DNA of 64,000 nt from Antrihabitans stalactiti (GTDB lineage Bacteria; Actinomycetota; Actinomycetes; Mycobacteriales; Mycobacteriaceae): assembly GCF_012932915.1 (NCBI RefSeq), contig NZ_VCQU01000010.1:62001-126000 (forward strand), in the 5' to 3' direction. Positions 1-7,513 of this stretch are shown here, in pieces. The notes below the pieces were generated by a model. That model had not been told where the DNA came from. It saw only the letters and a program-made list of their open reading frames with translations, and did not search any database. Made by a program: the position numbers and the translations under genes. Position 1 is the first letter of the stretch. Every line of letters starts with the position of its first letter.

Positions 1-95
1 CCGGCGAGCACCGCGGCGACCGGCGCATATTTGCCGGTGACGAGTTCGCCCCACGTACCCGAATGCTCTGCTGCGTCAAGCGTCGTCTGCGTCAT
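1..95 (-). CDS. MFS transporter, N-terminal fragment (cut by window edge)
   Basis: Only the first 31 codons are inside the window, starting at the ATG ending at 95. The visible residues are a short polar leader followed by an Ala/Val-rich stretch (KYAPVAAVLA) that looks like the start of a first membrane helix. This resembles the N-terminus of drug-exporter MFS proteins, but the fragment is too short for certainty. It lies 46 bp downstream of soxR on the same strand, and the gap contains a SoxR-type operator between a -35 and a -10. A redox- or drug-responsive exporter would fit. Family assignment is an inference from a very short stretch. Confidence 0.5.
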   Translation of the reverse strand, partial: MTQTTLDAAEHSGTWGELVTGKYAPVAAVLA

Positions 96-102
96 ACCAG
101 CG

Positions 103-133
103 ACGCTAAGTCCTCGAGTTGACTTGAGGTCAA
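103..133 (-). promoter_or_regulatory. SoxR box inside a MerR-type promoter
   Basis: The dyad CCTCGAGTTGACTTGAGG (112-129) is very close to the SoxR operator known from enteric soxS (CCTCAAGTTAACTTGAGG). On the minus strand it sits between a -35 TTGACC (133-128) and a -10 TAGCGT (108-103), with an over-long 19-bp spacer, the hallmark of MerR-family activated promoters. The ATG of the downstream transporter begins seven bases after the -10, so the message is probably leaderless. Confidence 0.8.
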
Positions 134-141
134 GGGGTTTG

Positions 142-612
142 TCACTCGACACGATGCGCACCTGGACCTTGTTCGCCGAGTTGGTCCTCCGGGTTGAGCA
201 AGCGGCACGCCTTCATCGACAGGCATCCGCAGCCGATGCAACCGACGAGTTCTGCTTCCAGCGACTCGATTGTGCGCCGCCGTTCTTCGAGGGTTGTCTT
301 CCACGCCCGCGAGATTCGTTGCCATTCGCGGCGAGTGGGCATGCGGTCCATCGGTAACGGCGCGAGCAAGTCGCTCACCGTGGTGAGGGGAATGCCGAGC
401 CGTTTTGCGATGACGACGAGACTGACTCGCCTGATCATGTGCCGCGGGAAACGGCGTTGATTCGTCGACGTCCGTTGGGCGGCGATCAAGCCGAGACTCT
501 CGTAGTAGTGCAGCGCAGACACCGCGACGCCAGTGCGTCTGGAGACTTCGCCCACCGACAGCAGGTCGTCGGGATCGAGATCGGTATCGTCGTGCACGTG
601 CGCCGTGCTCAT
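142..612 (-). CDS. soxR: SoxR redox-sensing regulator, MerR family, [2Fe-2S]
   Basis: 156 aa. An N-terminal MerR winged helix-turn-helix (about residues 17-85, LSVGEVSRRTGVAVSALHYYE) is followed by a dimerisation helix and a cysteine cluster at C125, C128, C130 and C136 (C-X2-C-X-C-X5-C). That is the exact spacing that holds the SoxR [2Fe-2S] cluster. In actinobacteria SoxR responds to redox-cycling compounds and usually controls a few exporters or oxidoreductases rather than soxS. Here its operator lies just downstream, before an MFS gene on the same strand. A second MFS gene is divergent, 49 bp away. Start is the ATG ending at 612. Domain and metal ligands are seen directly; the target is inferred from the operator. 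Confidence 0.93.
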   Translation of the reverse strand: MSTAHVHDDTDLDPDDLLSVGEVSRRTGVAVSALHYYESLGLIAAQRTSTNQRRFPRHMIRRVSLVVIAKRLGIPLTTVSDLLAPLPMDRMPTRREWQRISRAWKTTLEERRRTIESLEAELVGCIGCGCLSMKACRLLNPEDQLGEQGPGAHRVE

Positions 613-661
613 ACATCGACGGTAGCGAACGAGACCGACATTCCGGGGTTCCTACACTGAG

Positions 662-1969
662 GTGGTGACCGAGCCTGCGGAACGGCGACTGAACCAGGCA
701 ATCGGCATCTGGATTGTCGGGGTCCTCGTCTACCTGCTGGCGGTGTTCCACCGATCCTCGCTCGCTGTTGCGGGATTAGCCGCGACCGATCGGTTCGATA
801 TCAACGCCGCTCAACTCGCGACGTTCACCATGCTGCAGTTGCTGGTCTACGCGCTGATGCAAATTCCGGTCGGCCTTTTGGTCGACCGATTCGGTCCGCG
901 CAACGTGCTGCTCGTGGGAGCTGTGCTGCTCACGCTGGCGCAGACCGGTTTCGCCTTCGCCGACAGCTACATTCCTGCACTGGTCGCGCGAGTGTTCGTG
1001 GGCATGGGCGATGCGATGACGTTCATTTGCGTTCTGCGGCTGGTCAATTCGTGGTTCGGTCCGCGTCGGATTCCGCTGGTCACGCAGCTGACCGGCGTCA
1101 TCGGCCAGGCTGGCGCGATCATCGCGGCCATCCCGATGACGTTCGCGCTCGGTCATCTGGGCTGGACCAAGGCGTATCTGTTCGCGGCGTCGCTCGGCAT
1201 CGTGCTCATCATCGCGCTGCTCGTCGTCGTCCATGACGCGCCAGGGTCGCGGTCGTTGCGCGGTCCGTCGCTGACACCGGCCGAAATTCGCCGCAGTCTC
1301 GCAATGTCGTGGGAGCACCCGGGAACTCGGCTGGGATTCTGGATGCACTTCTCGACCCAGTTCAGCGCAACGACCCTCGGTTTGCTGTGGGGCTATCCGT
1401 TCTTCGTCCGCGGGGAAGGCACGAGCAAAGAGGTCGCGGGTCTGCTGCTGACCATCATGGTGGTGGCAGTGATCAGCGCGGGACCGGTCCTGGGCTGGCG
1501 GATCACTGTCCGGCCGTGGCATCGGTCGACGATCGTGCTCGGCATCGTGTCCGCGATCGTCGTCGTATGGACGGTCGTCTTGTCGTGGCCAGGCAACGCG
1601 CCGCTGTGGCTGCTTGTTCTCCTCGTGGTGGTCACCGGAGTCGGCGGTCCGGCGTCGATGATCGGCTTCGATCTGGGGCGGACGTCGAATCCACCCAACC
1701 GCCTGGCCAGCGCGACCGGAATCATCAATCAGGGCGGCTTCTACGCCAGTCTTGTGTTGGTGATTGCGATCGGGCTGATCCTCGACTGGCGAACACCGGG
1801 TGCGAGTACCGAATACTCGCCCAACGCATTTCGCTGGGCGATGAGCTTCCAGTACGTCCTGTGGTCGCTCGGGCTCGTCCAAATCTGGCGTTACCGCATC
1901 AAAGCCCGAGCGCGGCTGAAGAGCGAGGATCCGGACCTGTGGGCGGAATTGTCGCGCGGCAATTCTTGA
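662..1969 (+). CDS. MFS transporter, nitrate/sugar-phosphate-like 12-TM type
   Basis: 435 aa beginning at GTG (GTG GTG ACC). About twelve hydrophobic helices are visible. A typical MFS loop 2-3 signature (GLLVDRFGPRNVLLVG, about residues 72-87) and a central charged loop (about 190-210) separate two six-helix halves. It belongs to the large group annotated as MFS transporter or nitrate/nitrite-like permease, and the substrate cannot be told from sequence. It is divergent from soxR with only 49 bp between the starts, so shared control is possible. No SoxR box was seen in that short gap; the clear one is on the other side of soxR. Confidence 0.85.
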   Translation: MVTEPAERRLNQAIGIWIVGVLVYLLAVFHRSSLAVAGLAATDRFDINAAQLATFTMLQLLVYALMQIPVGLLVDRFGPRNVLLVGAVLLTLAQTGFAFADSYIPALVARVFVGMGDAMTFICVLRLVNSWFGPRRIPLVTQLTGVIGQAGAIIAAIPMTFALGHLGWTKAYLFAASLGIVLIIALLVVVHDAPGSRSLRGPSLTPAEIRRSLAMSWEHPGTRLGFWMHFSTQFSATTLGLLWGYPFFVRGEGTSKEVAGLLLTIMVVAVISAGPVLGWRITVRPWHRSTIVLGIVSAIVVVWTVVLSWPGNAPLWLLVLLVVVTGVGGPASMIGFDLGRTSNPPNRLASATGIINQGGFYASLVLVIAIGLILDWRTPGASTEYSPNAFRWAMSFQYVLWSLGLVQIWRYRIKARARLKSEDPDLWAELSRGNS

Positions 1970-1978
1970 CGTTGCGCG

Positions 1979-2452
1979 CTAGCTCCGGGATGCGGCCGCC
2001 GCCAACTTCTTCGCGCTTGTGTCGAGAACCTGGCCGAATGCAAGTTGCAGGATCCGTTGGGCGAGCGCGGCCGTCACCTTGCCGCCGGCGAGGAGGGCAA
2101 TGTCGTAGCTGGAGCGCCACACGACGCGGGAACCCCCTGGTGCCGGCGTGACTTCGATCGTTCCGCCGAAATGGGTTATCGGCGGAACCGCCTTCAGGAT
2201 TTGGTACCCGAAGGTGTGGGGCCGATCGACGACGGTGATCTCCTCACGGAACCATGCGCCCGCGCCGATGACCTCGCGCACGGCGCCCACACTCCATCCG
2301 CCGCTGCGACCTTCTTCGATTCGCTTCACTCGCAGGACGAGAGCCGCGAACTTCAGGTTGTTCGAGTCGGTGACGATATCGAACACCGCTGCCGGTGGTG
2401 CCGCGATGACGCGTTCGACCACGATCGTTCCCATCGGGTTGTCGATAGGCAT
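1979..2452 (-). CDS. SRPBCC / polyketide-cyclase-like protein
   Basis: 157 aa. The start is the ATG ending at 2452, chosen because AGGAAAGGAAG lies just upstream; longer upstream reading overlaps the DUF222 gene. The sequence has the START-like helix-grip pattern: VVERVIAAPPAAVFDIVTD at the N-terminus, a central beta-sheet (GGWSVGAVREVIGAGAWFREEI) and a long C-terminal helix. Such proteins bind small hydrophobic ligands in a cavity. No catalytic motif is visible and the ligand is unknown. It is convergent with the MFS gene (10-bp gap) and lies 40 bp downstream of the DUF222 gene. Confidence 0.8.
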   Translation of the reverse strand: MPIDNPMGTIVVERVIAAPPAAVFDIVTDSNNLKFAALVLRVKRIEEGRSGGWSVGAVREVIGAGAWFREEITVVDRPHTFGYQILKAVPPITHFGGTIEVTPAPGGSRVVWRSSYDIALLAGGKVTAALAQRILQLAFGQVLDTSAKKLAAAASRS

Positions 2453-2492
2453 GTGGCTTCCTTTCCTCGGAAAGTTCAGGATCTCACCACCG

Positions 2493-4028
2493 TCAGAAGG
2501 GCGCTGGTTCTTCCGGTTGTGTGGTTGGTGGTGCTGGTAGTTCTGGGTTTCGGGTGATGGTGAGTTTCGGTTTGAGGTGTGCTGGTGGGACGGCGGTGGT
2601 TCTGCCGCCCGGTGTGGTGATGAAGTGTTCGCCGTGGCTGCTGGTCCAGCGGATTCGGCTGCCGGGTAGTGCTTCTGCGCGCCATAGTTTGAGGGTTTTG
2701 AGGGTGTGGTGGAGTTGGCAGAGGCATTGCAGGTTTTCTGGGAGGGTGAGTCCGCCGTCGGGTGGGTTGGTTTGGTCGAATTCTTCGATGTGGTCGAGTT
2801 GGCATTTGGCTGCGGGCACATTGCAGCCGGGGAAGCGGCAGTGCTGGTCGCGGGCGCGGACCAGGGCTGTTGTTTCGGCGTTGGGTCGGTAGATGAACGC
2901 GGTTTTCGGTAGTCGCAGGCTGGTGGGTCCTTGGACGCGGCCGACGTGGACTGGGATGTGTCGCTGGACCGCCGGCGGTGGGGTTGCTGCTGGCACGACC
3001 GGATCTGGTTGCACAGCTGCGGGTTCGGGAATAATGCCAGCGTTGTGGCGCCCGCCGCGGGCGACGAATTGGGTGGTGGGTTCCCGTTCGATGAGGCCGT
3101 GTTCTTCGGCGAGGTGCAGGCATTCGGTGAGCATCACTTGCCAGGTGCCGTCGTCGGCGAGGGTGCGAGCGAGGTCGGGGTCGATCGGTCCGTGACCGTC
3201 GAGGTAGGCGGGGTTGGAGAGCAGTCCGAGCAGGGTGGCGATATCCACGGTCACTTGGACGAGGGGTGTGCGGCGTTTGTCGCTGCGTGGTTGACCGGCG
3301 ACAGCGCAGTCGTCGCGTCCGCAGGAGCAGTCGAGGTGGGTTTCGCCGTGCATGAGGGCCATGAACGCGTCGGCCATGCGGTAGTCGCGTCCGCGGGTGT
3401 CGTGTGTGCAGACGGTGTCGGCGATTTCGGTGAGCCGTTGCAGCACGGCTTCGGCTTCGTCGGGGTTGACGTGGGCTTCGATGACCGAGAGGGCGTCGCC
3501 TCGACGGCGGCGCACCCGACGGAACTGTTGTTGTTCTTTGCGGAGGGTGGCGTATTCGTCGGGGCTGGTCCGGATCAAGGTTTTGTCGATGGCGCGGGCC
3601 AATGGTCCGGGCGACATGTGTAGGGCGTCGGCGAGGATCTCTTCTTCGGCTTTGTCGAGGGTGTCGTGGGTGAATCCGGTGGTGGCGCGGCAGATCCGGG
3701 CGACGCGGGGGTAGTCGAGTTCACCGGCGGCGAAGGCGGCATTCACCCGAGGGAGTCGCAACCGCAAATCCATGCCGACGCCGGCGAAGGTTTCGGCGGT
3801 GGTTTTGGAGACGCCGAGGCGGACGGCCATTTCGGCGAGGGCGTTGTTGCCGCAGTCGATGATGGTGCCGGTGGCGAGTTCGGCGTCGCGTTCGATCCAG
3901 TCCGACCAGAAGTGCCCGGCGGCGGTGATCTTGGCGTGGGCGGCTTTGTTCTCCGCCACAGACGCGGTGGTCATGTGGTCGAGCAGTGAAATGGACTGTG
4001 TGAGAAACGATCCCCCGATATCGAACAT
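2493..4028 (-). CDS. DUF222 and HNH endonuclease-domain protein (13E12 family), copy 1
   Basis: 511 aa. The N-terminal two-thirds is the DUF222 region (about residues 30-340). It contains a CSCGRDDC cysteine motif, then a proline-rich linker. A C-terminal HNH nuclease domain follows: CRFPGC, then CQLDHIEEFDQ, then NLQCLCQLHH, giving the Cys-His-Asn-His metal and catalytic positions (about 400-455). Members are multicopy in mycobacteria and rhodococci (REP13E12) and are suspected mobile or selfish genes; a cellular role is not established. The ATG ending at 4028 lies inside an SOS-box-like palindrome and six bases after a -10 TACACT, suggesting a leaderless, damage-induced transcript. A second, divergent copy lies at 16539-17849. 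Confidence 0.9.
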   Translation of the reverse strand: MFDIGGSFLTQSISLLDHMTTASVAENKAAHAKITAAGHFWSDWIERDAELATGTIIDCGNNALAEMAVRLGVSKTTAETFAGVGMDLRLRLPRVNAAFAAGELDYPRVARICRATTGFTHDTLDKAEEEILADALHMSPGPLARAIDKTLIRTSPDEYATLRKEQQQFRRVRRRRGDALSVIEAHVNPDEAEAVLQRLTEIADTVCTHDTRGRDYRMADAFMALMHGETHLDCSCGRDDCAVAGQPRSDKRRTPLVQVTVDIATLLGLLSNPAYLDGHGPIDPDLARTLADDGTWQVMLTECLHLAEEHGLIEREPTTQFVARGGRHNAGIIPEPAAVQPDPVVPAATPPPAVQRHIPVHVGRVQGPTSLRLPKTAFIYRPNAETTALVRARDQHCRFPGCNVPAAKCQLDHIEEFDQTNPPDGGLTLPENLQCLCQLHHTLKTLKLWRAEALPGSRIRWTSSHGEHFITTPGGRTTAVPPAHLKPKLTITRNPELPAPPTTQPEEPAPF

Positions 4029-4040
4029 ATGTTCAGTGTA
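4021..4040 (-). promoter_or_regulatory. SOS-box-like operator with overlapping -10
   Basis: Read on the minus strand, CTGAACATATGTTCGA (4036-4021) matches the mycobacterial LexA consensus TCGAAC-N4-GTTCGA at 10 of 12 fixed positions and contains the perfect palindrome GAACATATGTTC. A -10 element TACACT (4040-4035) overlaps its edge, and the DUF222 start ATG (4028-4026) lies inside it. Confidence 0.6.
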
Positions 4041-4140
4041 CCAACAGTGAGCGCTGGCCGCCAGAACTTTCGTAGGAAAGCCGACCTGAACTTGCTCACG
4101 CGGGAGAAGTTTTACGCGTGACGGTTGTTCGATTCGCAGG

Positions 4141-4293
4141 CATCCCTACCTGACCGGGCTCGTCGATTGCACTCTGGTCAAGGTCCATATCGAGGGAGTC
4201 CGCGATGCGTTCGACGGCTCGTTCACCAAATGCGTGGAACGCAATGTCCCTGCACTCCAAAAGGTTGAACAGGGCACGTGGCTCGCCTGGTGA
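4141..4293 (+). pseudogene. possible gene remnant between DUF222 copy 1 and the MOSC gene
   Basis: One plus-strand frame reads about 50 codons from HPYLTGLVDCTLVKVHIEG to GTWLAW and a TGA at 4291-4293, with roughly three-quarters G or C at third positions, as in real genes here. It has no ATG/GTG start or ribosome site in frame, and an upstream TGA closes it. It ends just before the MOSC ATG. The opposite strand also has an open frame (4096-4308, 70 codons), but its third-position GC is lower (about 60%), so I take that as the shadow. The rest of the 278-bp gap shows only the DUF222 promoter. I do not recognise the parent family. Confidence 0.3.
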
Positions 4294-4306
4294 GTAGGTT
4301 GAACTC

Positions 4307-5284
4307 ATGACCGTAGGGACGATTTCGCAGCTGTGGCGTTACCCGGTCAAGTCGATGGGCGGCGAGCAGCTGACCGAGACCGTCGTCGACAAGCGCGCAT
4401 TCCATGCGGACCGGCTGTGGGCGGTCCGCGACCTCGAACTCGGAGTTGTTACCACCGCACGTCGGCTGCCGCTGCTCCTTGGCTGCTCGGCACGTTTCCT
4501 CGCCGAGCCGCCGCAGGGGGTGGGGCCGGGGGACATCGCGGATGTCGCGGTCACCTTTCCGGACGGGTCGGAGGTCACGACCCACGACCGCGAGCAGTTG
4601 AACGCGAAACTGAGCGAGCTGATCGGCTCGGCCGTCGCGCTGGTGCCGTTGCCGCCGATCACCGACAAGTCGGCCTACCGAACCTTCTTGACGTCGAAGC
4701 GCGACATACGTCGACAATTCGACCTCGGCGACGATGACGACCTGCCGGACCTGTCGATGTTTCCGGTCCGCAAACTCGCCGAGCTGGCGGTCTACGCCAC
4801 GCCGATCGGCATTTTTGCTGACGCGTATCCGATCCACGTGATTACGAGCTCGAGCCTCGCGGCAATGGCAGAGCACGAACCCAACGGCGACTTCGACGTC
4901 CGGCGATTCCGACCCAACATCGTCATCGACACCGGCGACGTACGCGGTTTGCTCGAGCAGGCCTGGTTGGGCGGCGTCCTGCGATCTCCGGACGCAGCGA
5001 TCAGAGTCGAAATCCCTACGATCCGTTGCTCGATGCCGTTGCGCGAACAACCGCAATACGGACTCGGGTCCGATCCGAGCGTGGTGCGAACGATCTCCCG
5101 CCACGCAGACCGTTGTTTCGGGATCTACGCGGACGTCGAGCAGGCGGGAACATTGCACACCGGCGATCCCATCGCGTATGAACCACCTGTACGGCACGGG
5201 ACGATCGAGTCGACCGTCGGTCGCTTCGCAGACCGGCTCAAGCGCAACGCCATTCGCGCGGGAAGTCGGATCTTGCCCGCATAG
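4307..5284 (+). CDS. MOSC domain-containing protein (N-terminal beta-barrel plus MOSC)
   Basis: 325 aa. It begins with the MOSC_N beta-barrel motif ISQLWRYPVKSMGGEQL and continues through the MOSC domain (about 170-300), with FRPNIVID and a conserved cysteine in RCSMPLREQ. This family includes the mitochondrial amidoxime reducing component, YcbX and YiiM. They carry molybdenum cofactor on that cysteine and reduce N-hydroxylated compounds. No ferredoxin domain is fused at the C-terminus, unlike YcbX. ATG at 4307. Substrate is unknown. Confidence 0.88.
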   Translation: MTVGTISQLWRYPVKSMGGEQLTETVVDKRAFHADRLWAVRDLELGVVTTARRLPLLLGCSARFLAEPPQGVGPGDIADVAVTFPDGSEVTTHDREQLNAKLSELIGSAVALVPLPPITDKSAYRTFLTSKRDIRRQFDLGDDDDLPDLSMFPVRKLAELAVYATPIGIFADAYPIHVITSSSLAAMAEHEPNGDFDVRRFRPNIVIDTGDVRGLLEQAWLGGVLRSPDAAIRVEIPTIRCSMPLREQPQYGLGSDPSVVRTISRHADRCFGIYADVEQAGTLHTGDPIAYEPPVRHGTIESTVGRFADRLKRNAIRAGSRILPA

Positions 5285-5339
5285 CGTCAGGGCTCGCCGA
5301 TTTCGTCATCGGCGGGGGACTGATCACGACGACCTGACC

Positions 5340-5897
5340 TCACAAGGGGTGGCGTAGATACCGCTGCACGGTCGGTCCGATCTGGCGCACCAACTCGTCC
5401 CGACTCGCTTCGGCCACCGGTGGCAGCCGGAGCAGGTGGCGGCTCAGGGCCAAACCAAGCATTTGAGTCGCGATCAAACCTGCGCGATGCGGTGCAGTGG
5501 TCGGGTCGTCGACAGCTGATGCGACGGTTGGAAGTAGTTGCGTCGCAAAGATAGTCCGCATCCGATCGGCGGCCGCGTCGTCGGACACGGCGGACCGCAG
5601 CAACGTCAACATGACTTCGCCGGGATCACCTTCCCAGCGGTCGATGAAGTGCGCGACGAGCGTCTCGCCGAGCTTCGATCGCGCGACGCCGACGAGGTCG
5701 GGCAGCAACAGGTCCGTGTCGACGGCCGCGGCGAACAGGCCGTCCTTGTTGCCAAAATAACGCATGACCATTGCTGGATCTATCGCGGCGTCGGCAGCGA
5801 TCGCGCGGATGGTGGTGCCGCGAAAGCCGTTGGCCGCGAATTGCGATCGCGCTGCCGCGAGGATCGCTGCCTTGGTCTCGTCGGACCGTCTCGTCAT
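5340..5897 (-). CDS. TetR/AcrR family transcriptional regulator
   Basis: 185 aa. N-terminal helix-turn-helix (about 8-55, TKAAILAAARSQFAANGF then TTIRAIAADAAIDPAMVMRYF) and an all-helical ligand domain with the TetR C-terminal pattern (VMLTLLRSAVSDDAAADRM, LGLALSRHLLRL). It is divergent from a membrane methyltransferase gene 97 bp away. The gap contains two 16-bp palindromes (5913-5928 and 5961-5976), so it very probably represses both genes. Inducer is unknown. Confidence 0.92.
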   Translation of the reverse strand: MTRRSDETKAAILAAARSQFAANGFRGTTIRAIAADAAIDPAMVMRYFGNKDGLFAAAVDTDLLLPDLVGVARSKLGETLVAHFIDRWEGDPGEVMLTLLRSAVSDDAAADRMRTIFATQLLPTVASAVDDPTTAPHRAGLIATQMLGLALSRHLLRLPPVAEASRDELVRQIGPTVQRYLRHPL

Positions 5898-5912
5898 GAG
5901 TGACCACGGTAT

Positions 5913-5976
5913 GCCAACAACTGTTGACTTCGCGAGCGACGAGAGTAGATTCCCAACTAAGTCAACACTTGTTGTC
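5913..5976. promoter_or_regulatory. pair of TetR operators in a divergent promoter
   Basis: Site A (5913-5928) is GCCAACAACTGTTGAC; site B (5961-5976) is GTCAACACTTGTTGTC. Read on opposite strands they are near-identical, and each is a dyad of the type GTCAACA-NN-TGTTGRC. Their centres are 48 bp apart. They fill the 97-bp space between the TetR gene and the methyltransferase gene. Confidence 0.8.
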
Positions 5977-5994
5977 GTTGGTTGGAGGGGTCAG

Positions 5995-6552
5995 ATGAAT
6001 AGGGGCCAAGCGGCAGTCGGGAGTGCGGTGTTCTTCGCGGTCGCGCCCGCGATGGTGGCAGGGGCGGTGCCGTGGCTGATCACTCGGTGGGAGGTTGCAG
6101 AGTCCGGTCACTATCCAGTGCCGTGGACGGTCGCCGGGTGGGCTCTCGTCGTTGCAGGGGTTCCGTTGCTGTTGCATGCTTTCGGTCGATTCGTCGTCGA
6201 GGGGATCGGTACACCGGCGCCCGTCGCGCCGACCGAGAAACTCGTCGTCGGCGGGGCATATCGGTTCGTCCGCAATCCGATGTACGTCGCCGTCGTGTCG
6301 ACGATTCTCGGGCAGGCGCTCATCCTCGCGCGCCCGTCGCTACTCGTCTATGCCGGCGTAATAGCGCTGGCTTTCGTCACTTTCGTGACCGTCTATGAGC
6401 AGCCGACGCTGCGCGAGCAATTCGGTGCCGAATACGACGAATACCGGCGCCACGTGCCGGGGTGGCTACCTCGTCTCACGCCCTGGCCACGCACGCAATA
6501 CCAACCGCCCGCGCCGCCACAGCCCTATCTGGGGCCCAATCCGAGGCGGTAG
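5995..6552 (+). CDS. isoprenylcysteine carboxyl methyltransferase-like membrane protein
   Basis: 185 aa. Start is the ATG at 5995, preceded by GGAGGGGTCAG; the frame is open further upstream but that part lies in the TetR operator region. Four or five hydrophobic helices are present. The C-terminal half carries the ICMT/PEMT signature: GAYRFVRNPMYVAVV (about 90-104), then EYDEYRRHVPGWLPRL (about 145-160), the SAM-binding region of this family. Bacterial members methylate or alkylate unknown substrates, often near regulators of lipid stress. It faces a TetR regulator and should be derepressed by that regulator's ligand. It abuts the nat gene tail to tail with no gap. Confidence 0.85.
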   Translation: MNRGQAAVGSAVFFAVAPAMVAGAVPWLITRWEVAESGHYPVPWTVAGWALVVAGVPLLLHAFGRFVVEGIGTPAPVAPTEKLVVGGAYRFVRNPMYVAVVSTILGQALILARPSLLVYAGVIALAFVTFVTVYEQPTLREQFGAEYDEYRRHVPGWLPRLTPWPRTQYQPPAPPQPYLGPNPRR

Positions 6553-7374
6553 TCAGAGCCGTTCGAGGGCTGCTTCCACATGCTCGGTGAGTCCAGGGAT
6601 TCGGGCGGTGTCGATGTCGAAGGTTTCGGTCAGTACGCGAACGACGTCGGCGGCGGACCCGAGTTCCGTTCGGCGGACTGGTTCGCCCGGACGGTATTCG
6701 TTGAGCGTCCTACCGCCGAGCGCCCATTTGGCGGTCGGGGTGACGATTCCCGCAACGATCGTTCCGACGAACGGAAAGCCGGGATAGGTTGAGGCGTACC
6801 AACTCCCGACCTGCAGATCGATCTCTTCCGGCACCACTCGGTCGAAGTAATAGATGGGTTTGTCTCCGCTACTTCGTTGCATGTTGAGAGTGAGTTCGTC
6901 GTCTGCCTCGACGAGGTGGTAGTCGGCGTGCGGCGTTTGCACAATGCTGTCGTTCTCGAACAGCATCGGAGCGGGCGGGGTGTGCGTGCCGAAGCCGACA
7001 TCGACGAGGAACATCCGGCCGGTATCGGGAACGGTGACCTGCAGAACGTAATGCGTCCGTGGCGGCGCGATGCCCGTGGTGTCACCCCAAACGACCCGGC
7101 CGGAGTACCCGACGACGTCGTAACCCAGCTGGTCGAGGACGTACCGGAACAGCCCGTTGAGTTCGTAGCAAAAGCCGCCGCGTTTGCGGTCGACGATCTT
7201 GTCGGCCAGCGCGTCCGGACTCAGGTCGGCGACACCGACACCGCAGAGTGGGTCCAGGTTCTCGAACGGAATTGCCGCGAGTTGCTTCGTCACGAGGGCT
7301 GCGAGTTCGGCCTCGGTGGGAGCCGCGTGACGATGCCCGATCCGCTCCAGGTAGCGGGTGAGGATGTCGCTCAT
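6553..7374 (-). CDS. nat: arylamine N-acetyltransferase
   Basis: 273 aa, a normal length for prokaryotic NATs. The catalytic triad is visible: C69 in RGGFCYE, H108 in RTHYVL and D125 in LVDVGFG. The enzyme transfers acetyl (or propionyl) from CoA to arylamines or hydrazines by a ping-pong mechanism through C69. In M. tuberculosis nat lies with cholesterol-catabolism genes and influences isoniazid acetylation; that cluster is absent here. ATG ending at 7374. Cytosolic. Confidence 0.95.
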   Translation of the reverse strand: MSDILTRYLERIGHRHAAPTEAELAALVTKQLAAIPFENLDPLCGVGVADLSPDALADKIVDRKRGGFCYELNGLFRYVLDQLGYDVVGYSGRVVWGDTTGIAPPRTHYVLQVTVPDTGRMFLVDVGFGTHTPPAPMLFENDSIVQTPHADYHLVEADDELTLNMQRSSGDKPIYYFDRVVPEEIDLQVGSWYASTYPGFPFVGTIVAGIVTPTAKWALGGRTLNEYRPGEPVRRTELGSAADVVRVLTETFDIDTARIPGLTEHVEAALERL

Positions 7375-7513
7375 CGTGTAACTCTATTCGACTAAATATC
7401 AGCGTGGATGTAACCGCTGACAACGTCGAATTTGCGGTCGAAGGTGGAAGGACCCGCTGGGAATGCGGTCGCCCCTTGCGGGGCCGAAACTTTCGACACA
7501 CCAAGGATTTACT

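Noticed and set aside
776-1882. 368-codon minus-strand frame opposite the MFS gene
   Set aside because: Arg/Asp/His-rich composition typical of an antisense frame in high-GC DNA; the MFS reading has clear membrane helices.
2493-4028. intein or homing-endonuclease reading of the DUF222/HNH gene
   Set aside because: It is a free-standing gene with its own start and DUF222 domain; no host protein is interrupted.
4096-4308. 70-codon minus-strand frame ending across the MOSC start
   Set aside because: Lower third-position GC than the plus-strand frame over the same bases and no ribosome site; overlaps the MOSC ATG. Treated as a shadow.
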